From contig JAHCJV010000010.1 in the NCBI GenBank assembly GCA_026126105.1, forward strand, positions 1-64,000: a stretch of 64,000 bases of DNA. The letters run 5' to 3'. Positions 1-9,004 of this stretch are shown here, in pieces (position 1 is the first letter of the stretch; every line of letters begins with the position of its first letter). This stretch comes from Enhydrobacter sp. (lineage in GTDB: Bacteria; Pseudomonadota; Alphaproteobacteria; Reyranellales; Reyranellaceae). Both the position numbers and the translations under genes were made by a program. Under the pieces are notes generated by a model that saw only the letters and a program-made list of their open reading frames with translations, did no database searches and was not told the DNA's origin.

Positions 1-1
1 G

Positions 2-70
2 CAGGCGGCACGAACTGCCGCCGGCACGGAACCGACGTCGGCGGCCGGCCTTGAGTCGGCGAGTTCGTGA
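2..70 (+). CDS. possible C-terminal end of an upstream gene (partial)
   Basis: A frame open from the left edge reads 22 codons of Ala/Ser/Thr/Gly-rich residues and stops with TGA at 68-70. That TGA overlaps a GTG at 67, the GTGA arrangement seen between real genes elsewhere in this window. The segment is too short and too low in complexity to assign a function, and it may be plain intergenic sequence. Confidence 0.25.
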   Translation, partial: QAARTAAGTEPTSAAGLESASS

Positions 71-81
71 GGGGTCACAAC

Positions 82-294
82 ATGGCAAAGAAACCGCGGC
101 GACTTGCGGCGGATCGGGCGCGCCGGTTCTGTGCCGCCGTCTCGGCCGAGGCGGCGGGGCGCAGCGCGGCGCCGTGGTGGAGTTCGATCGATGTGATCGC
201 GCGCCGGTTCGAGATCCCCTATGACGACGCGGTCGCCCTGGCCGAAGATTGCGCCCGTGAGGGACTGGTCTCCCATGACCAGGGCATGCGCTAG
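82..294 (+). CDS. small basic hypothetical protein
   Basis: A protein of about 70 residues from ATG 82. An alternative GTG at 67 overlaps the preceding stop and would add five residues. The N-terminus is basic (KKPRRLAADRARR). The middle (IDVIARRFEIPYDDAVALAEDC) reads like a short helix-turn-helix or winged-helix core followed by an acidic tail, so a DNA-contacting helper is possible. I do not recognise the family. It ends 13 bp before the next gene on the same strand and probably shares a transcript with it. Confidence 0.5.
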   Translation: MAKKPRRLAADRARRFCAAVSAEAAGRSAAPWWSSIDVIARRFEIPYDDAVALAEDCAREGLVSHDQGMR

Positions 295-307
295 AGGCGG
301 GTAGGTA

Positions 308-1123
308 ATGGCTGGCGAGAAGATTTGGTACTACTACAAGATGATCGCGCCGGTGCGGGAATGCTACCGGGACGATGGCACTAGAACGTTATTTCAAATT
401 CCGGTTCTTCACGAGAGTGGCGCCGAAATGGAAGTCGCACTAATCGGAGAGCCAAGCGCTCCCGAATCCATTCGTATTCGACTTGAGAACCCCACCCATA
501 ATTTTACGAACGATCAGTGGGAGGCGATTAATCACCTTGCCGGCTACATGCTGACGACACTGCGTCTTGTGCATGACTACAGCGCAGACTTCGCGCGTTA
601 CTCCGGGCACGAAATTGCTGCGTGGACACAGGCAGACAAAGAGGGGCGGCCCACGCTCAATATAGATGTCAAGGTGATGGCCGGTCCGCCGCGCCATATC
701 CCCATCGACGAGGTTCGGAACACATTCGCCCACACCTTCGACAATCGCGCGCTATTCAACGCTCTAGCCGATTCGCAGAGAACGGTGCTTCCAATCCAGT
801 ATCGATATCTTTGCTTGTTCAAAGTACTTGAGCACGAGTTCAAGATTGCAGGCAAATGGGGCGACCGGTTGAGATTGTTTCTTCAGCCACACGATGCCGA
901 ATTCCAGCAGCTAGACTGCGGACCTGGTACGCTGCTGCGAGCCGTGAACGATCTTCGTGACAAGGCGGCACACATCAAAACTGGCAAGCGCTCCGATGTC
1001 GTGGGAATCACTTGGCGCGACGCGGGACGGATTGAAAAGGTGATGCCGCTGCTGCATAGGATCGTACTCAACCACATCGAAGAACGCTACGGCTTGACGC
1101 GCAGGAGCCCACCAGGCGCCTAG
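308..1123 (+). CDS. HEPN-like hypothetical protein (MauJ-like)
   Basis: A 271-residue soluble protein with no signal peptide or membrane segment. The C-terminal third is helical and holds R217-x4-H222 in LRDKAAH, the R-x(4-6)-H pattern of HEPN RNase domains. Proteins of this size and pattern are sometimes annotated MauJ-like, and that name says nothing about function here. Base composition is visibly more AT-rich than in genes right of 2.6 kb, suggesting acquisition by transfer. It lies near a PD-(D/E)XK-type protein, so a defence or toxin role is possible. The HEPN call rests on one motif and the helical context. Confidence 0.6.
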   Translation: MAGEKIWYYYKMIAPVRECYRDDGTRTLFQIPVLHESGAEMEVALIGEPSAPESIRIRLENPTHNFTNDQWEAINHLAGYMLTTLRLVHDYSADFARYSGHEIAAWTQADKEGRPTLNIDVKVMAGPPRHIPIDEVRNTFAHTFDNRALFNALADSQRTVLPIQYRYLCLFKVLEHEFKIAGKWGDRLRLFLQPHDAEFQQLDCGPGTLLRAVNDLRDKAAHIKTGKRSDVVGITWRDAGRIEKVMPLLHRIVLNHIEERYGLTRRSPPGA

Positions 1124-1427
1124 GCGAGCACCGGGTCGGTGGAACACCCATACTCGGAAGGCCTTGTAAATCAAGGGTCGGCCCATATTTCCCACGTAGG
1201 ATCAAGTCGTTGATCTGTCTCGCTTCTGCCGCTCCGACCGGGGGCACCAGTACTCACATTTCGGCTGGGTTTCGGTTCCCATCCCTAGGAAATCGCAGCC
1301 TCAGACCTGCTCCATCGTGCTAAAATGTGACTAGGATTGTGAGTAGGGCGTCGGCTCGCATCGTTAGCCCAAACCTCCTACGAAGAGGCGGCAATGTGGG
1401 CGGTAAAAGCGGCGACGGCTTGAGCGT
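1124..1427. other. 304 bp intergenic region without a recognisable gene
   Basis: This lies between the 3' ends of the HEPN-like gene (plus) and the nuclease-like gene (minus). It holds only short frames with no conserved-looking product. A TGTAAATC stretch near 1167 recalls a tRNA anticodon loop but no cloverleaf can be drawn. Positions 1231-1250 resemble 2586-2605. No clear stem-loop terminator is seen. Confidence 0.5.
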
Positions 1428-2447
1428 CTACTTGCCAGGCCTCAGATGTCCCCAAATGGTATCAACGAGTTCCTTCGGTAGGCCGACACTGGCGAGGAAC
1501 ATTGCGGCGGCACCAATCGTGAGTGCCGCCGTGCCCTTGCCCAACATGTCGCAGTAGCTCTCAACGAACTTCTTAGTGCCTGCACCCGCGAGTTCTATGG
1601 CGACTTGTGCCTTCTTCTGTATCGGCTTGGGCACCGGACCGTCCCTCTCGGCGAGTTTTCGCAGCAGGCTGTTGAGTTCACGTAGCTCGTGCAGGAGCGC
1701 ACTTAGGTCAGAGCGAAATCCTCTGTCATTGATCCATAGCGCAGGAGGGGGTTGGTTGTGATGTCTCCGAGGATCATAGCCTTCCACATCTTCAAAGGCG
1801 GCAATGAGCACACCGAGAGTCCGGAACACTTCACTGCGCTTCCAAGGAGGGGGGAAGAACGAATCGAGAGGCGGTCGCTCGTATTCCTCTCCACTTCTCG
1901 CGATGCGGTCTCGGAGAGCCTTGGCTTCGAGCCCTAGCTCTCGCACTTTCTTTCCGAGCTCAGATTCATCTTGCGCGGCAACGACCTTCGGACCAGAGAC
2001 CGCATCTGGATTGGGAGCGGGGGGCTGACCTCTGACTTGCTTGCCCGTGTTTCTTCTTCGCTCCCTCTCCCATCGCATCTGCCGTTCGAACTCGTACCAC
2101 GTCCATAGTTCCACTTCTGGATACGCTTTGGCGGCATTTCGCAGGCGTTCGGCAATGTCGTCACTAACTATCCAAAGTGCGCTCAAAGCGGGTCTCACCC
2201 CCCGACCTCGAGTCACCCATCGTTCAAGATCTGCTTCGCGTACGAATGCTCGTGCCTTGCATTCAATGGCAACCCTCTTCCCACGTGGAGTAGTCACTAG
2301 GAAGTCGAACGCGGGGGCGAGACTGGAGAGTGCAAGGGCCGTCGGCTTGTACCCAGCTTCCTCCAGCAGTTTTGCGGCTCGGTCCACGAGGTCGGCCTCG
2401 TTATGCAGGTCTTTGATTGAACCCACCCCAGTGCGACGCCTAGCCAT
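1428..2447 (-). CDS. PD-(D/E)XK (Mrr-like) nuclease-domain protein
   Basis: A 339-residue protein from ATG 2447, preceded by GGGGGA. The frame stays open upstream to 2564 but the extra residues look non-coding. The N-terminal domain (about 15-125) fits a restriction-endonuclease fold: a helix with E29/E30, then D48 in FDFLVTT and E62-x-K64 in VAIECKA, the D...ExK signature of Mrr-type nucleases. Next come a charged linker and a helical region (about 165-310). The C-terminal tail has one hydrophobic segment (LTIGAAAMFLASVGL) that could be a membrane helix. Lower GC than the core genes suggests transfer. It may be a defence effector. No methyltransferase is adjacent. Confidence 0.6.
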   Translation of the reverse strand: MARRRTGVGSIKDLHNEADLVDRAAKLLEEAGYKPTALALSSLAPAFDFLVTTPRGKRVAIECKARAFVREADLERWVTRGRGVRPALSALWIVSDDIAERLRNAAKAYPEVELWTWYEFERQMRWERERRRNTGKQVRGQPPAPNPDAVSGPKVVAAQDESELGKKVRELGLEAKALRDRIARSGEEYERPPLDSFFPPPWKRSEVFRTLGVLIAAFEDVEGYDPRRHHNQPPPALWINDRGFRSDLSALLHELRELNSLLRKLAERDGPVPKPIQKKAQVAIELAGAGTKKFVESYCDMLGKGTAALTIGAAAMFLASVGLPKELVDTIWGHLRPGK

Positions 2448-2634
2448 CCCATTTCCCCCGCTTGTCTTGGGCGCATCATAGCGCCTCAATGCTACTCGAC
2501 GAGGCGGGAGTGCTACTGTGAGTAGTGGACTGTCGCGCTTTCCCCGAAGTACCGTTGTTTTCAAGCCATTAGACGGTCTGAAAGGGCTCGACCGGGGAGC
2601 ACCACTGGATGCCGGCTCTGCGACCCGCGGCCGA

Positions 2635-5600
2635 TCAGGTCGGCTTCTCCGCCGCGAGCTCGGCCGACGGGCCGGGCCTGGTGGCGCCGGGCTTGCGCTT
2701 CTTGCGCCATTCCTCGAGGCGTTGAAGCAGCACGTAGAAGCAGGGCACGAACAGCACGGCGAGGCAGGTCGAGGCGAGCATGCCGCTGAACACGCTGATG
2801 CCCAGCGAGCGGCGGGCGTTGGCGCCGGCGCCGACCGCCATGACCAGCGGCACTACGCCGAGGATGAAGGCGAAGGACGTCATCAGGATCGGCCGGAACC
2901 GGGCGCGCGAGGCCTCGACCGCCGCTTCGAGGATTTCCTTGCCCTCCATGCGCAGTTCGCGCGCCACCTCGACGATCAGGATGCCGTTCTTGGCCGACAG
3001 GGCGATCAGCAGCATCAGGCCGATCTGGGTGTACAGGTTGTTGGCCGCGCCCAGGCTGCTCAGCGCAACGACCGGGCCGACGAGCGCCAGCGGCACCGCC
3101 GACAGGACGGAAAGCGGCAGGATCCAGCTCTCGTACTGGCCGGCGAGGCAGAGATAGACGAGCAGAACCGACAGCGCGAAGACGTAGTAGAGCTGGTTGC
3201 CGGTGATCTTCTCCTGGTAGGACATCGCCGTCCATTCGAAGGTGACATCCTTCGGCAGGACGCGCGCCGCAATGCGTTCCATGGCGTCCATCGCCTGACC
3301 GGAGCTGTAGCCTGGCGCCGCGCCGCCGACGATCGTCGCCGAGGCAAACAGGTTGTAGACGGTGATGAGCGGCGGGGCGACGACCTCGCTGAGGCTGGCG
3401 ACCGCGCTCAACGGCACCATGTTGCCATCCTGGCTGCGCACGAACAGCTTCAGCAGATCGTCGGGCTGGATGCGGTACTTCGCATCGGCCTGGACGTAGA
3501 CCTGGAGCGACAGGCCGAACTTGTTGAACTGGTTGACGTAGGTCGAGCCGACATAGTCGGTGAGCGTCGAGAAGATGTCGCCGACCGAGACGCGCAGGGT
3601 CTCGGCCCGGGCGCGGTCGACAGTCAGCACCACGTGCGGGGCATTGGCCCGGAAGGTGGTGATGACGTTGCGCAGGCTGGGCTCCGACTTTGCCTCCTTG
3701 ACGATCTGCTGCGCGAGCTCGTCGAGCTTGCGGTAGTCGAAGCTGCCGCCCAGCATCTCGAGCTGCATCTGGAAGCCGCCGGCATTGCCGATGCCCTGGA
3801 TCGCCGGCGGCGGCAGAACCAGAGGCTGGCCCTCGTTCAGCGTCGCGAGCGCCTTCTGCACGCGGCCATAGATGGTGAGCAGGTCCTGGCCTTCGGCTTT
3901 CACGCGCACGTCGAAGGGCTTCAGCATGATGTAGGCGACGCCGGCATTGGCAAGGTCGGCGCTGTTGTCGAGCGGCGAGATGCCGGAGATCGCGATGACG
4001 TGCTGGACGCCCGGAATGTCCTTCACCCGCTCGTGGATCTGCTGCAGCGAGGCGGTCGTGCGGTTGAGCGAGGCGCCCTCAGGCAGCTGCACGGCGGCAA
4101 TGAGGTAGCCCTGATCGTCGATCGGGATGAAGGCGGTCGGCAGGCGCGCCAGGCCCCACATCGCCACGCCGGAAACGCAGAGTCCGACGATCACCATCAG
4201 GCCGCTGCGCCGGACCATGGCGCCGATCAGGCCGGCGTAGGCCGCCTCCATGCGGTCGTAGACGCGATTGAAGCCGCGATAGAAGAAGTTGCGCTGTTCG
4301 GGAGGCACGGGCGTGCGGAGCCACAGGGCGCACTGGGTGGGCTTCAGGGTAGCGGCGTTGAACGCGCTGATCAGCGCGGTCACGGCAATCACCAGGGCGA
4401 ACTGCGCAAACATCTGACCGGTCAGCCCGGGCACGAAGGCGGCCGGCAGGAACACCGACATCAGCACCAGCGTGATGCCGATGATCGGGCCGAACAGGTC
4501 CTTCATCGCCCTGATGGCCGAAGCAGGGCCCGACATGCCGCGCTCGATGTACTTCGTGACGCCCTCGACGATGACGATGGCGTCGTCGACGACGATGCCG
4601 ATGGCCAGCACGATGCCGAACAGGGTCGACAGGTTGACCGTGAAACCGAGCGCCGCCATGCCGGCGAAGGCGCCGATGATGGTGACCGGCACGGTGGTGG
4701 CCGGCACCAGTGTCGCGCGGAAGTTCTGCAGGAAGACCAGGATGACGATCAGGACCAGGATGCCCGCCTGGTAGAGCGTCGTGTAGACCTCGTCGATCGA
4801 GGCCGTGACGAACAGCGTCGTATCGTACGGAATGCCCCAGCGCAGGCCCTCCGGGAAGCGACGCGCCAGTTCTGTCATCTTGGCGCGCACCGCATTGCCG
4901 ACTGCCAGGGCGTTGGCCTCCGGAGTCTGGTAGATCGCAATGCCGGCGGCCGGCCGGCCGTCGAAATGGAACTGCTGCGCGTAGGTCTGCGCGCCGAGCT
5001 CGACGCGCCCGATGTCGCGCACATAGACCAGCTCGCCGCCTTCCTTGGTCTTGTCCTTGACGATGATGTTGGCGAACTGCTCGGGTTCGTTGAGGCGGGA
5101 CTGGATGTCGACCGTGTACTGGAAGCCGATGTCGGGCGGAGTCGGGGGCATGCCGACCTGTCCCGCGGCAACCCGCTTGCTCTGCTGCTGGACGGCATCG
5201 ATGACGTCGCTGGGCTGCAGACCGAAGCTGTAGAGCTTCTCCGGATCCATCCAGATACGCATCGAGTACTGGCCGGCGCCGAACACCTTGACCGACCCGA
5301 CCCCGGGCAGGCGCGCAAGGATGTTGGTGAGATTGATCGTGGCGTAGTTGCTGAGGAACAGGCTGTCGAAGCGATTGTCGGCCGAGTCCAGCGTGACGAT
5401 CTGCAGGATGGCGGTATTCTTCTTCTGGACGCTGACGCCCTGTGCCTGGACCGGCTGCGGCAGCGAGGCGAGAGCCAGCTGCACGCGGTTCTGCACCAGC
5501 ACCTGGTTGATGTCCGGGTCGGTTCCGATCTCGAAAGTCACCGTCAGCACGTAGGTGCCGTCGGCGGCGCTGGTCGACTGCATGTAGAGCATGCGGTCGA

Positions 5601-5814
5601 CGCCGTTGACCTGCAGCTCGATCGGCAACGCCACCTGGTCGATCACGGTCTGCGGGCTGGCGCCCGGGTAGCTCGCCGTGACCTGCACCGTGGGCGGCAC
5701 TACGTTGGGATACTCCGACACCGGCAAGCGGAACAGGCAGACCAGGCCCAGCACGACCAGGACGATCGCGAGCACGTTGGCGAGGACCGGATGCTCGATG
5801 AAGAACTTCGACAT
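2635..5814 (-). CDS. RND efflux pump, inner-membrane permease (HAE1/AcrB family)
   Basis: A 1,059-residue proton-driven drug/solvent exporter of AcrB length. It begins MSKFFIEHPVLANVLAI, the usual first transmembrane helix. The proton-relay pair is D410-D411 in GIVVDDAIVIVEG, and the TM10 region LSAKNGILIVEVARE carries the conserved Lys. Two large periplasmic loops follow the usual duplicated layout. It is the last gene of a three-gene operon, 12 bp after the adaptor. Substrates cannot be read from sequence. No TetR-type repressor sits next to the operon. Confidence 0.95.
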   Translation of the reverse strand: MSKFFIEHPVLANVLAIVLVVLGLVCLFRLPVSEYPNVVPPTVQVTASYPGASPQTVIDQVALPIELQVNGVDRMLYMQSTSAADGTYVLTVTFEIGTDPDINQVLVQNRVQLALASLPQPVQAQGVSVQKKNTAILQIVTLDSADNRFDSLFLSNYATINLTNILARLPGVGSVKVFGAGQYSMRIWMDPEKLYSFGLQPSDVIDAVQQQSKRVAAGQVGMPPTPPDIGFQYTVDIQSRLNEPEQFANIIVKDKTKEGGELVYVRDIGRVELGAQTYAQQFHFDGRPAAGIAIYQTPEANALAVGNAVRAKMTELARRFPEGLRWGIPYDTTLFVTASIDEVYTTLYQAGILVLIVILVFLQNFRATLVPATTVPVTIIGAFAGMAALGFTVNLSTLFGIVLAIGIVVDDAIVIVEGVTKYIERGMSGPASAIRAMKDLFGPIIGITLVLMSVFLPAAFVPGLTGQMFAQFALVIAVTALISAFNAATLKPTQCALWLRTPVPPEQRNFFYRGFNRVYDRMEAAYAGLIGAMVRRSGLMVIVGLCVSGVAMWGLARLPTAFIPIDDQGYLIAAVQLPEGASLNRTTASLQQIHERVKDIPGVQHVIAISGISPLDNSADLANAGVAYIMLKPFDVRVKAEGQDLLTIYGRVQKALATLNEGQPLVLPPPAIQGIGNAGGFQMQLEMLGGSFDYRKLDELAQQIVKEAKSEPSLRNVITTFRANAPHVVLTVDRARAETLRVSVGDIFSTLTDYVGSTYVNQFNKFGLSLQVYVQADAKYRIQPDDLLKLFVRSQDGNMVPLSAVASLSEVVAPPLITVYNLFASATIVGGAAPGYSSGQAMDAMERIAARVLPKDVTFEWTAMSYQEKITGNQLYYVFALSVLLVYLCLAGQYESWILPLSVLSAVPLALVGPVVALSSLGAANNLYTQIGLMLLIALSAKNGILIVEVARELRMEGKEILEAAVEASRARFRPILMTSFAFILGVVPLVMAVGAGANARRSLGISVFSGMLASTCLAVLFVPCFYVLLQRLEEWRKKRKPGATRPGPSAELAAEKPT

Positions 5815-5826
5815 TGGCGCTGCGTC

Positions 5827-7086
5827 CTAGCCGTCGATCGTCTTGACCTGGGGCGTGATCCTGGTGCCGGGCGAGGACCGCCACAGCTCGCCGATCACCA
5901 CCAGGTCGTCGGGCGCGAGCCCCTCCGTGATGACGCGCAACGATCCGACCTGCTGGCCGATCTGGACATAGCGCTGCTGCGTGACGTCATCCTTGCCCAC
6001 CACCAGCAGGTAGCGGCCACCCTGGTCCTCCTGCAGCGCGTTGTTGGGCACCATGAGAGCGCTCTGCGTGCCCTTTGCCATCGGCAGGCGCATGCGCACG
6101 AAGACACCCGGCAGGAGCGCCCGGTCGGGATTGCGCAGAATGCCGCGCAGGAACAGCGTACCGGTCGCCGGATCGATCGTCGGCGACACGTACTGCAGCG
6201 TGCCACGCCGCGGGAAGCCCTTTTCGTCGCTCAGCGCCACTTCGACGGGAATCTGCTGGATCTGCGCCAGGGTGAGGCGCCGATTATCGAGGTTCGTGCG
6301 GACCTGCAGCGCGACCTGCGAGCTGATGTTGGCCTCGACGTAGATCGGGTCGAGCTGCGTGATGTTCGCCAGGGCACCCTGCTGACCGTTGCCGCCGACC
6401 ACGTTGCCGACATCGACGAGATGCTTGCTCATCTGGCCGTCGAACGGCGCGCGCACCTCCGTGTAGCCGAGATTCAGCTGGGCAATGGCGACCTGCGCCT
6501 CGGCGCCGAGGATGTTGGCCAATGCGGCCTGCTGCTCGTACACCCACTGGTCGACGTTAACCTGGGTGGCGGCACCCTTCTTGACCAGCGCCGAGTACCG
6601 GGTGACTTCGATGTTGGCGTGATTGAGCTGGGCCTGCGCCAGCTGGAGCTGGGCCTTCGCCTGCTGCAGCTGTGCCTTGTACTGGTCCTGCTGGATCGTG
6701 AACAGCAGATCGTTCTTGCGGACCAGCGCGCCGTCCTCGAAGTGGATCTTGTCGAGGTAGCCGACGACGCGCGCCAGCAGCTTGACCTCGGCAACTGCTG
6801 CGGCGTTGCCGGTCACCTCGATCGTGTCGCTGACATTCATGGTCTTCGGCTTGGCAACCGGAACCGGCGCCGCGGTCGGCGCCTGGGCCACGGACGGTTC
6901 GACGGCCGGCGCGGCAGCGGCTCCCGACACGACGCCCGAAGCCGCGACGGCGGAGTCGCCCGCCGGACCCCAGCGCAGTCGGTCCAAACCGAGGCCGAAC
7001 GCGGCGGTGGCGAGCATCACGGCGACCGATGCGAGCGCTATCCGCTTGGATGTCAGGGCAGGAAGACTTCTCATGCGTTTCACCAT
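5827..7086 (-). CDS. RND efflux periplasmic adaptor (membrane fusion protein)
   Basis: A 419-residue HlyD/AcrA-family adaptor linking the pump to the outer-membrane factor. An N-terminal hydrophobic segment (IALASVAVMLATAAFGL) is followed by an Ala/Pro-rich linker, a lipoyl half-motif (ARVVGYLDKIHFEDGALV), an alpha-helical hairpin with a Gln/Ala-rich coiled coil (about 155-215), the second lipoyl half (GYTEVRAPFDGQMSKHL) and a beta-barrel domain. Its ATG at 7086 overlaps the stop of the outer-membrane factor gene by 7 bp, indicating translational coupling. Confidence 0.93.
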   Translation of the reverse strand: MVKRMRSLPALTSKRIALASVAVMLATAAFGLGLDRLRWGPAGDSAVAASGVVSGAAAAPAVEPSVAQAPTAAPVPVAKPKTMNVSDTIEVTGNAAAVAEVKLLARVVGYLDKIHFEDGALVRKNDLLFTIQQDQYKAQLQQAKAQLQLAQAQLNHANIEVTRYSALVKKGAATQVNVDQWVYEQQAALANILGAEAQVAIAQLNLGYTEVRAPFDGQMSKHLVDVGNVVGGNGQQGALANITQLDPIYVEANISSQVALQVRTNLDNRRLTLAQIQQIPVEVALSDEKGFPRRGTLQYVSPTIDPATGTLFLRGILRNPDRALLPGVFVRMRLPMAKGTQSALMVPNNALQEDQGGRYLLVVGKDDVTQQRYVQIGQQVGSLRVITEGLAPDDLVVIGELWRSSPGTRITPQVKTIDG

Positions 7087-8753
7087 TGCGGCGGGCGTAC
7101 GGTCGGGCCGCGGTCCTCGGGACCCGGCAGGCCTGGGGCCGGGCCGGGCGGCGGCCCTGCGGCCGGCAAGACGGTTCCCCAGTCGGTGCGGCTGCGCATC
7201 TGCTGACGAACCCGATCGTCGACGAACTCGCGGTCGCCGCGGATCTGCCAGCCGCCGCCCAGCGCCCGAAAGACGTTGGTCAGGCTGGTCGCGAGGTTGC
7301 CCTCGGCAGAGGCCAGGTTGCTTTGCGCCGTGTAGAGGTTCTGCTCGGCCGTCAGCACCGTGGTGAAATCGCGGGTTCCGAGCGAATACTGGTCCATTGC
7401 GACCCGCAGCGCGCCGTTGGCCGCCCGCACGCTCGCGCGCAGCAGCTCGATCTGCTTGCGCCCGTTGAGGAAGCCGGCGAGGCCGGACTCGACCTCTTTT
7501 TGCGCCTTCAGCACGGTGTTCTGGTAATCGAGGAGCAAAGCCTGGAGGCGGGCATCCTGCACGCGGACCTGATTGGTGATCTGGCCGTAGTTGAGGATCG
7601 GCCAGCTGAAGGTCGGCCCGAAGGCGAAGGTGATGGCGTTACCCGTGAAGACTTGGCCGACCGGGATCTCGTTGAACGACGAGGCCGCGCCGCCGAAGGC
7701 TCCGGTCAGCGAGAAAGCGGGGAAAAGCTGCGCCTTGGTCATGCCGATCTTGGCGCTCTGCGCGGCCGCCTTGAGCTCGGCGGCCCGGATGTCGGGTCGC
7801 CGGCGCACCAGGTCGGCCGGAATGCCGACGGCAACGTCACCCGGCGGCACCGGGATGGTCCTCGGTCCCGCGAGCAGCGCATCTAGGGTCTCCGGCGTCA
7901 TGCCGAGCAGCACGCGCAGCGCTGCTTCGCCCTGCTGCAGCTGGGCCGTCAGCTGCGGGATGGCGGCCTCCGTCTGGGCCAGCACGTTCTGCGCCTGATA
8001 GACATCGAGCAGGGTCGACGCGCCGCCTTCGAAGCGGTCGCGCGCGACCTGCAGGGCCCTCTTCTGCCTGACCACGTTCTCGCGGGCGATGTCGATCTGT
8101 GCTTGCAGCGTGCGGATACCGATGTAGGTCGTCGTCACGTCGCCCAGCAGCGTGACGAGCACGTCGTCGTAAGTTGCTATCGAGGCGAGGTAGGCAGCGC
8201 TGGCTGACTCAACACCGCGGCGGAACTTGCCCCAGAAATCGAGCTCCCAGCCGACCTGCGCGCCAAGGTTGGCGCGCCAGATGTTGTTGTCGAGCGCTCC
8301 CACCGGATTCGTCGTGGCGTCCGCCTTGCTGAACTGGTTGTAGGTGACGCCGCCCCCGACCTGCTGCTGCTGCGGGTAGAACTGGCCGATGGCAACGCCC
8401 AAGGTCGCTCGCGCCTCGATCACACGCGTACCTGCGGCCGCGAGGCTGAGGTTCTGCTGGTAAGCGCGATCGACCAGGCTGCTCAGCGTTGGATCGTTGA
8501 ATGCCGACCACCACGCAGCATAGTCCTGGCGGTCGGTCCGCACCGCAGGATCACCTGCCTCCAACCACTGTTGGGCGACCGGCGCGTCGGGCGAGGAAAA
8601 GTCCGGCCCGACCATGCAGGCCGTCACGGACACAGGCAGCGCGAGTCCTGCCATCAAGCGAAATGCGGCGGCGATCGTCACGCGACCGCCGCTCCCGAGC
8701 CCGCGGCCCCATGCTGACCGTGTTCTTGCAGCCGCCAGCACGAAGTGCCTCAT
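7080..8753 (-). CDS. RND efflux outer-membrane lipoprotein (NodT/OprM family)
   Basis: A 557-residue TolC-fold exit duct with two repeated efflux domains. The stretch LALPVSVTAC gives a lipobox with Cys46, so the mature protein is probably lipidated. The long start at 8753 leaves an unusually long n-region, and GTG or ATG codons closer to the signal peptide are possible starts. Family landmarks include the helical segments with LDVYQAQNVLAQTEA and IPADLVRRRPDIRAAE. The C-terminus is Pro/Gly-rich. It is the first gene of the operon, ahead of adaptor and pump. Confidence 0.92.
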   Translation of the reverse strand: MRHFVLAAARTRSAWGRGLGSGGRVTIAAAFRLMAGLALPVSVTACMVGPDFSSPDAPVAQQWLEAGDPAVRTDRQDYAAWWSAFNDPTLSSLVDRAYQQNLSLAAAGTRVIEARATLGVAIGQFYPQQQQVGGGVTYNQFSKADATTNPVGALDNNIWRANLGAQVGWELDFWGKFRRGVESASAAYLASIATYDDVLVTLLGDVTTTYIGIRTLQAQIDIARENVVRQKRALQVARDRFEGGASTLLDVYQAQNVLAQTEAAIPQLTAQLQQGEAALRVLLGMTPETLDALLAGPRTIPVPPGDVAVGIPADLVRRRPDIRAAELKAAAQSAKIGMTKAQLFPAFSLTGAFGGAASSFNEIPVGQVFTGNAITFAFGPTFSWPILNYGQITNQVRVQDARLQALLLDYQNTVLKAQKEVESGLAGFLNGRKQIELLRASVRAANGALRVAMDQYSLGTRDFTTVLTAEQNLYTAQSNLASAEGNLATSLTNVFRALGGGWQIRGDREFVDDRVRQQMRSRTDWGTVLPAAGPPPGPAPGLPGPEDRGPTVRPPQW

Positions 8754-9004
8754 TCAACGCCTCTACCCCATCGGCATTAGACCAGATTATGCCGCCGCTT
8801 CTCAATCGCAATTTTGCCATCTTCACGCGCGCCCAAAGCGATCGGCTTGTCGTCGGATTGTTGCTGCGTGCTTAGGCAATCGTGGCCTCTCGCCTGTCTG
8901 CAGGTGTGGTAAGGTCCTGGCGTGTTCATGAACAATCGGATGTTCCCATCCCGACCATCGAAGACGAGGTTTTCGCGTGGATTGGGGACGCTGATCGAAC
9001 GCCA
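8754..9004. promoter_or_regulatory. divergent intergenic region, efflux operon / cNMP-TrxR-like gene
   Basis: About 250 bp between two divergent transcription units, so both promoters should lie here. The right part is open in the frame of the downstream gene (back to an ATG at 8882), and the start of that gene is uncertain. I see no clear -35/-10 pair or operator palindrome. Confidence 0.35.

Noticed and set aside
1155..1195. tRNA-like anticodon stretch CCTTGTAAATCAAGG
   Set aside because: The 7-nt loop can be drawn but D-arm, T-arm and acceptor stem do not pair. At most it is a decayed fragment.
2518..7206. A 1,562-codon plus-strand open frame over the efflux operon
   Set aside because: It is antisense to three well-conserved efflux genes, has His/Gln/Arg/Asp-rich composition typical of the complement of GC-rich coding DNA, and shows no domain.
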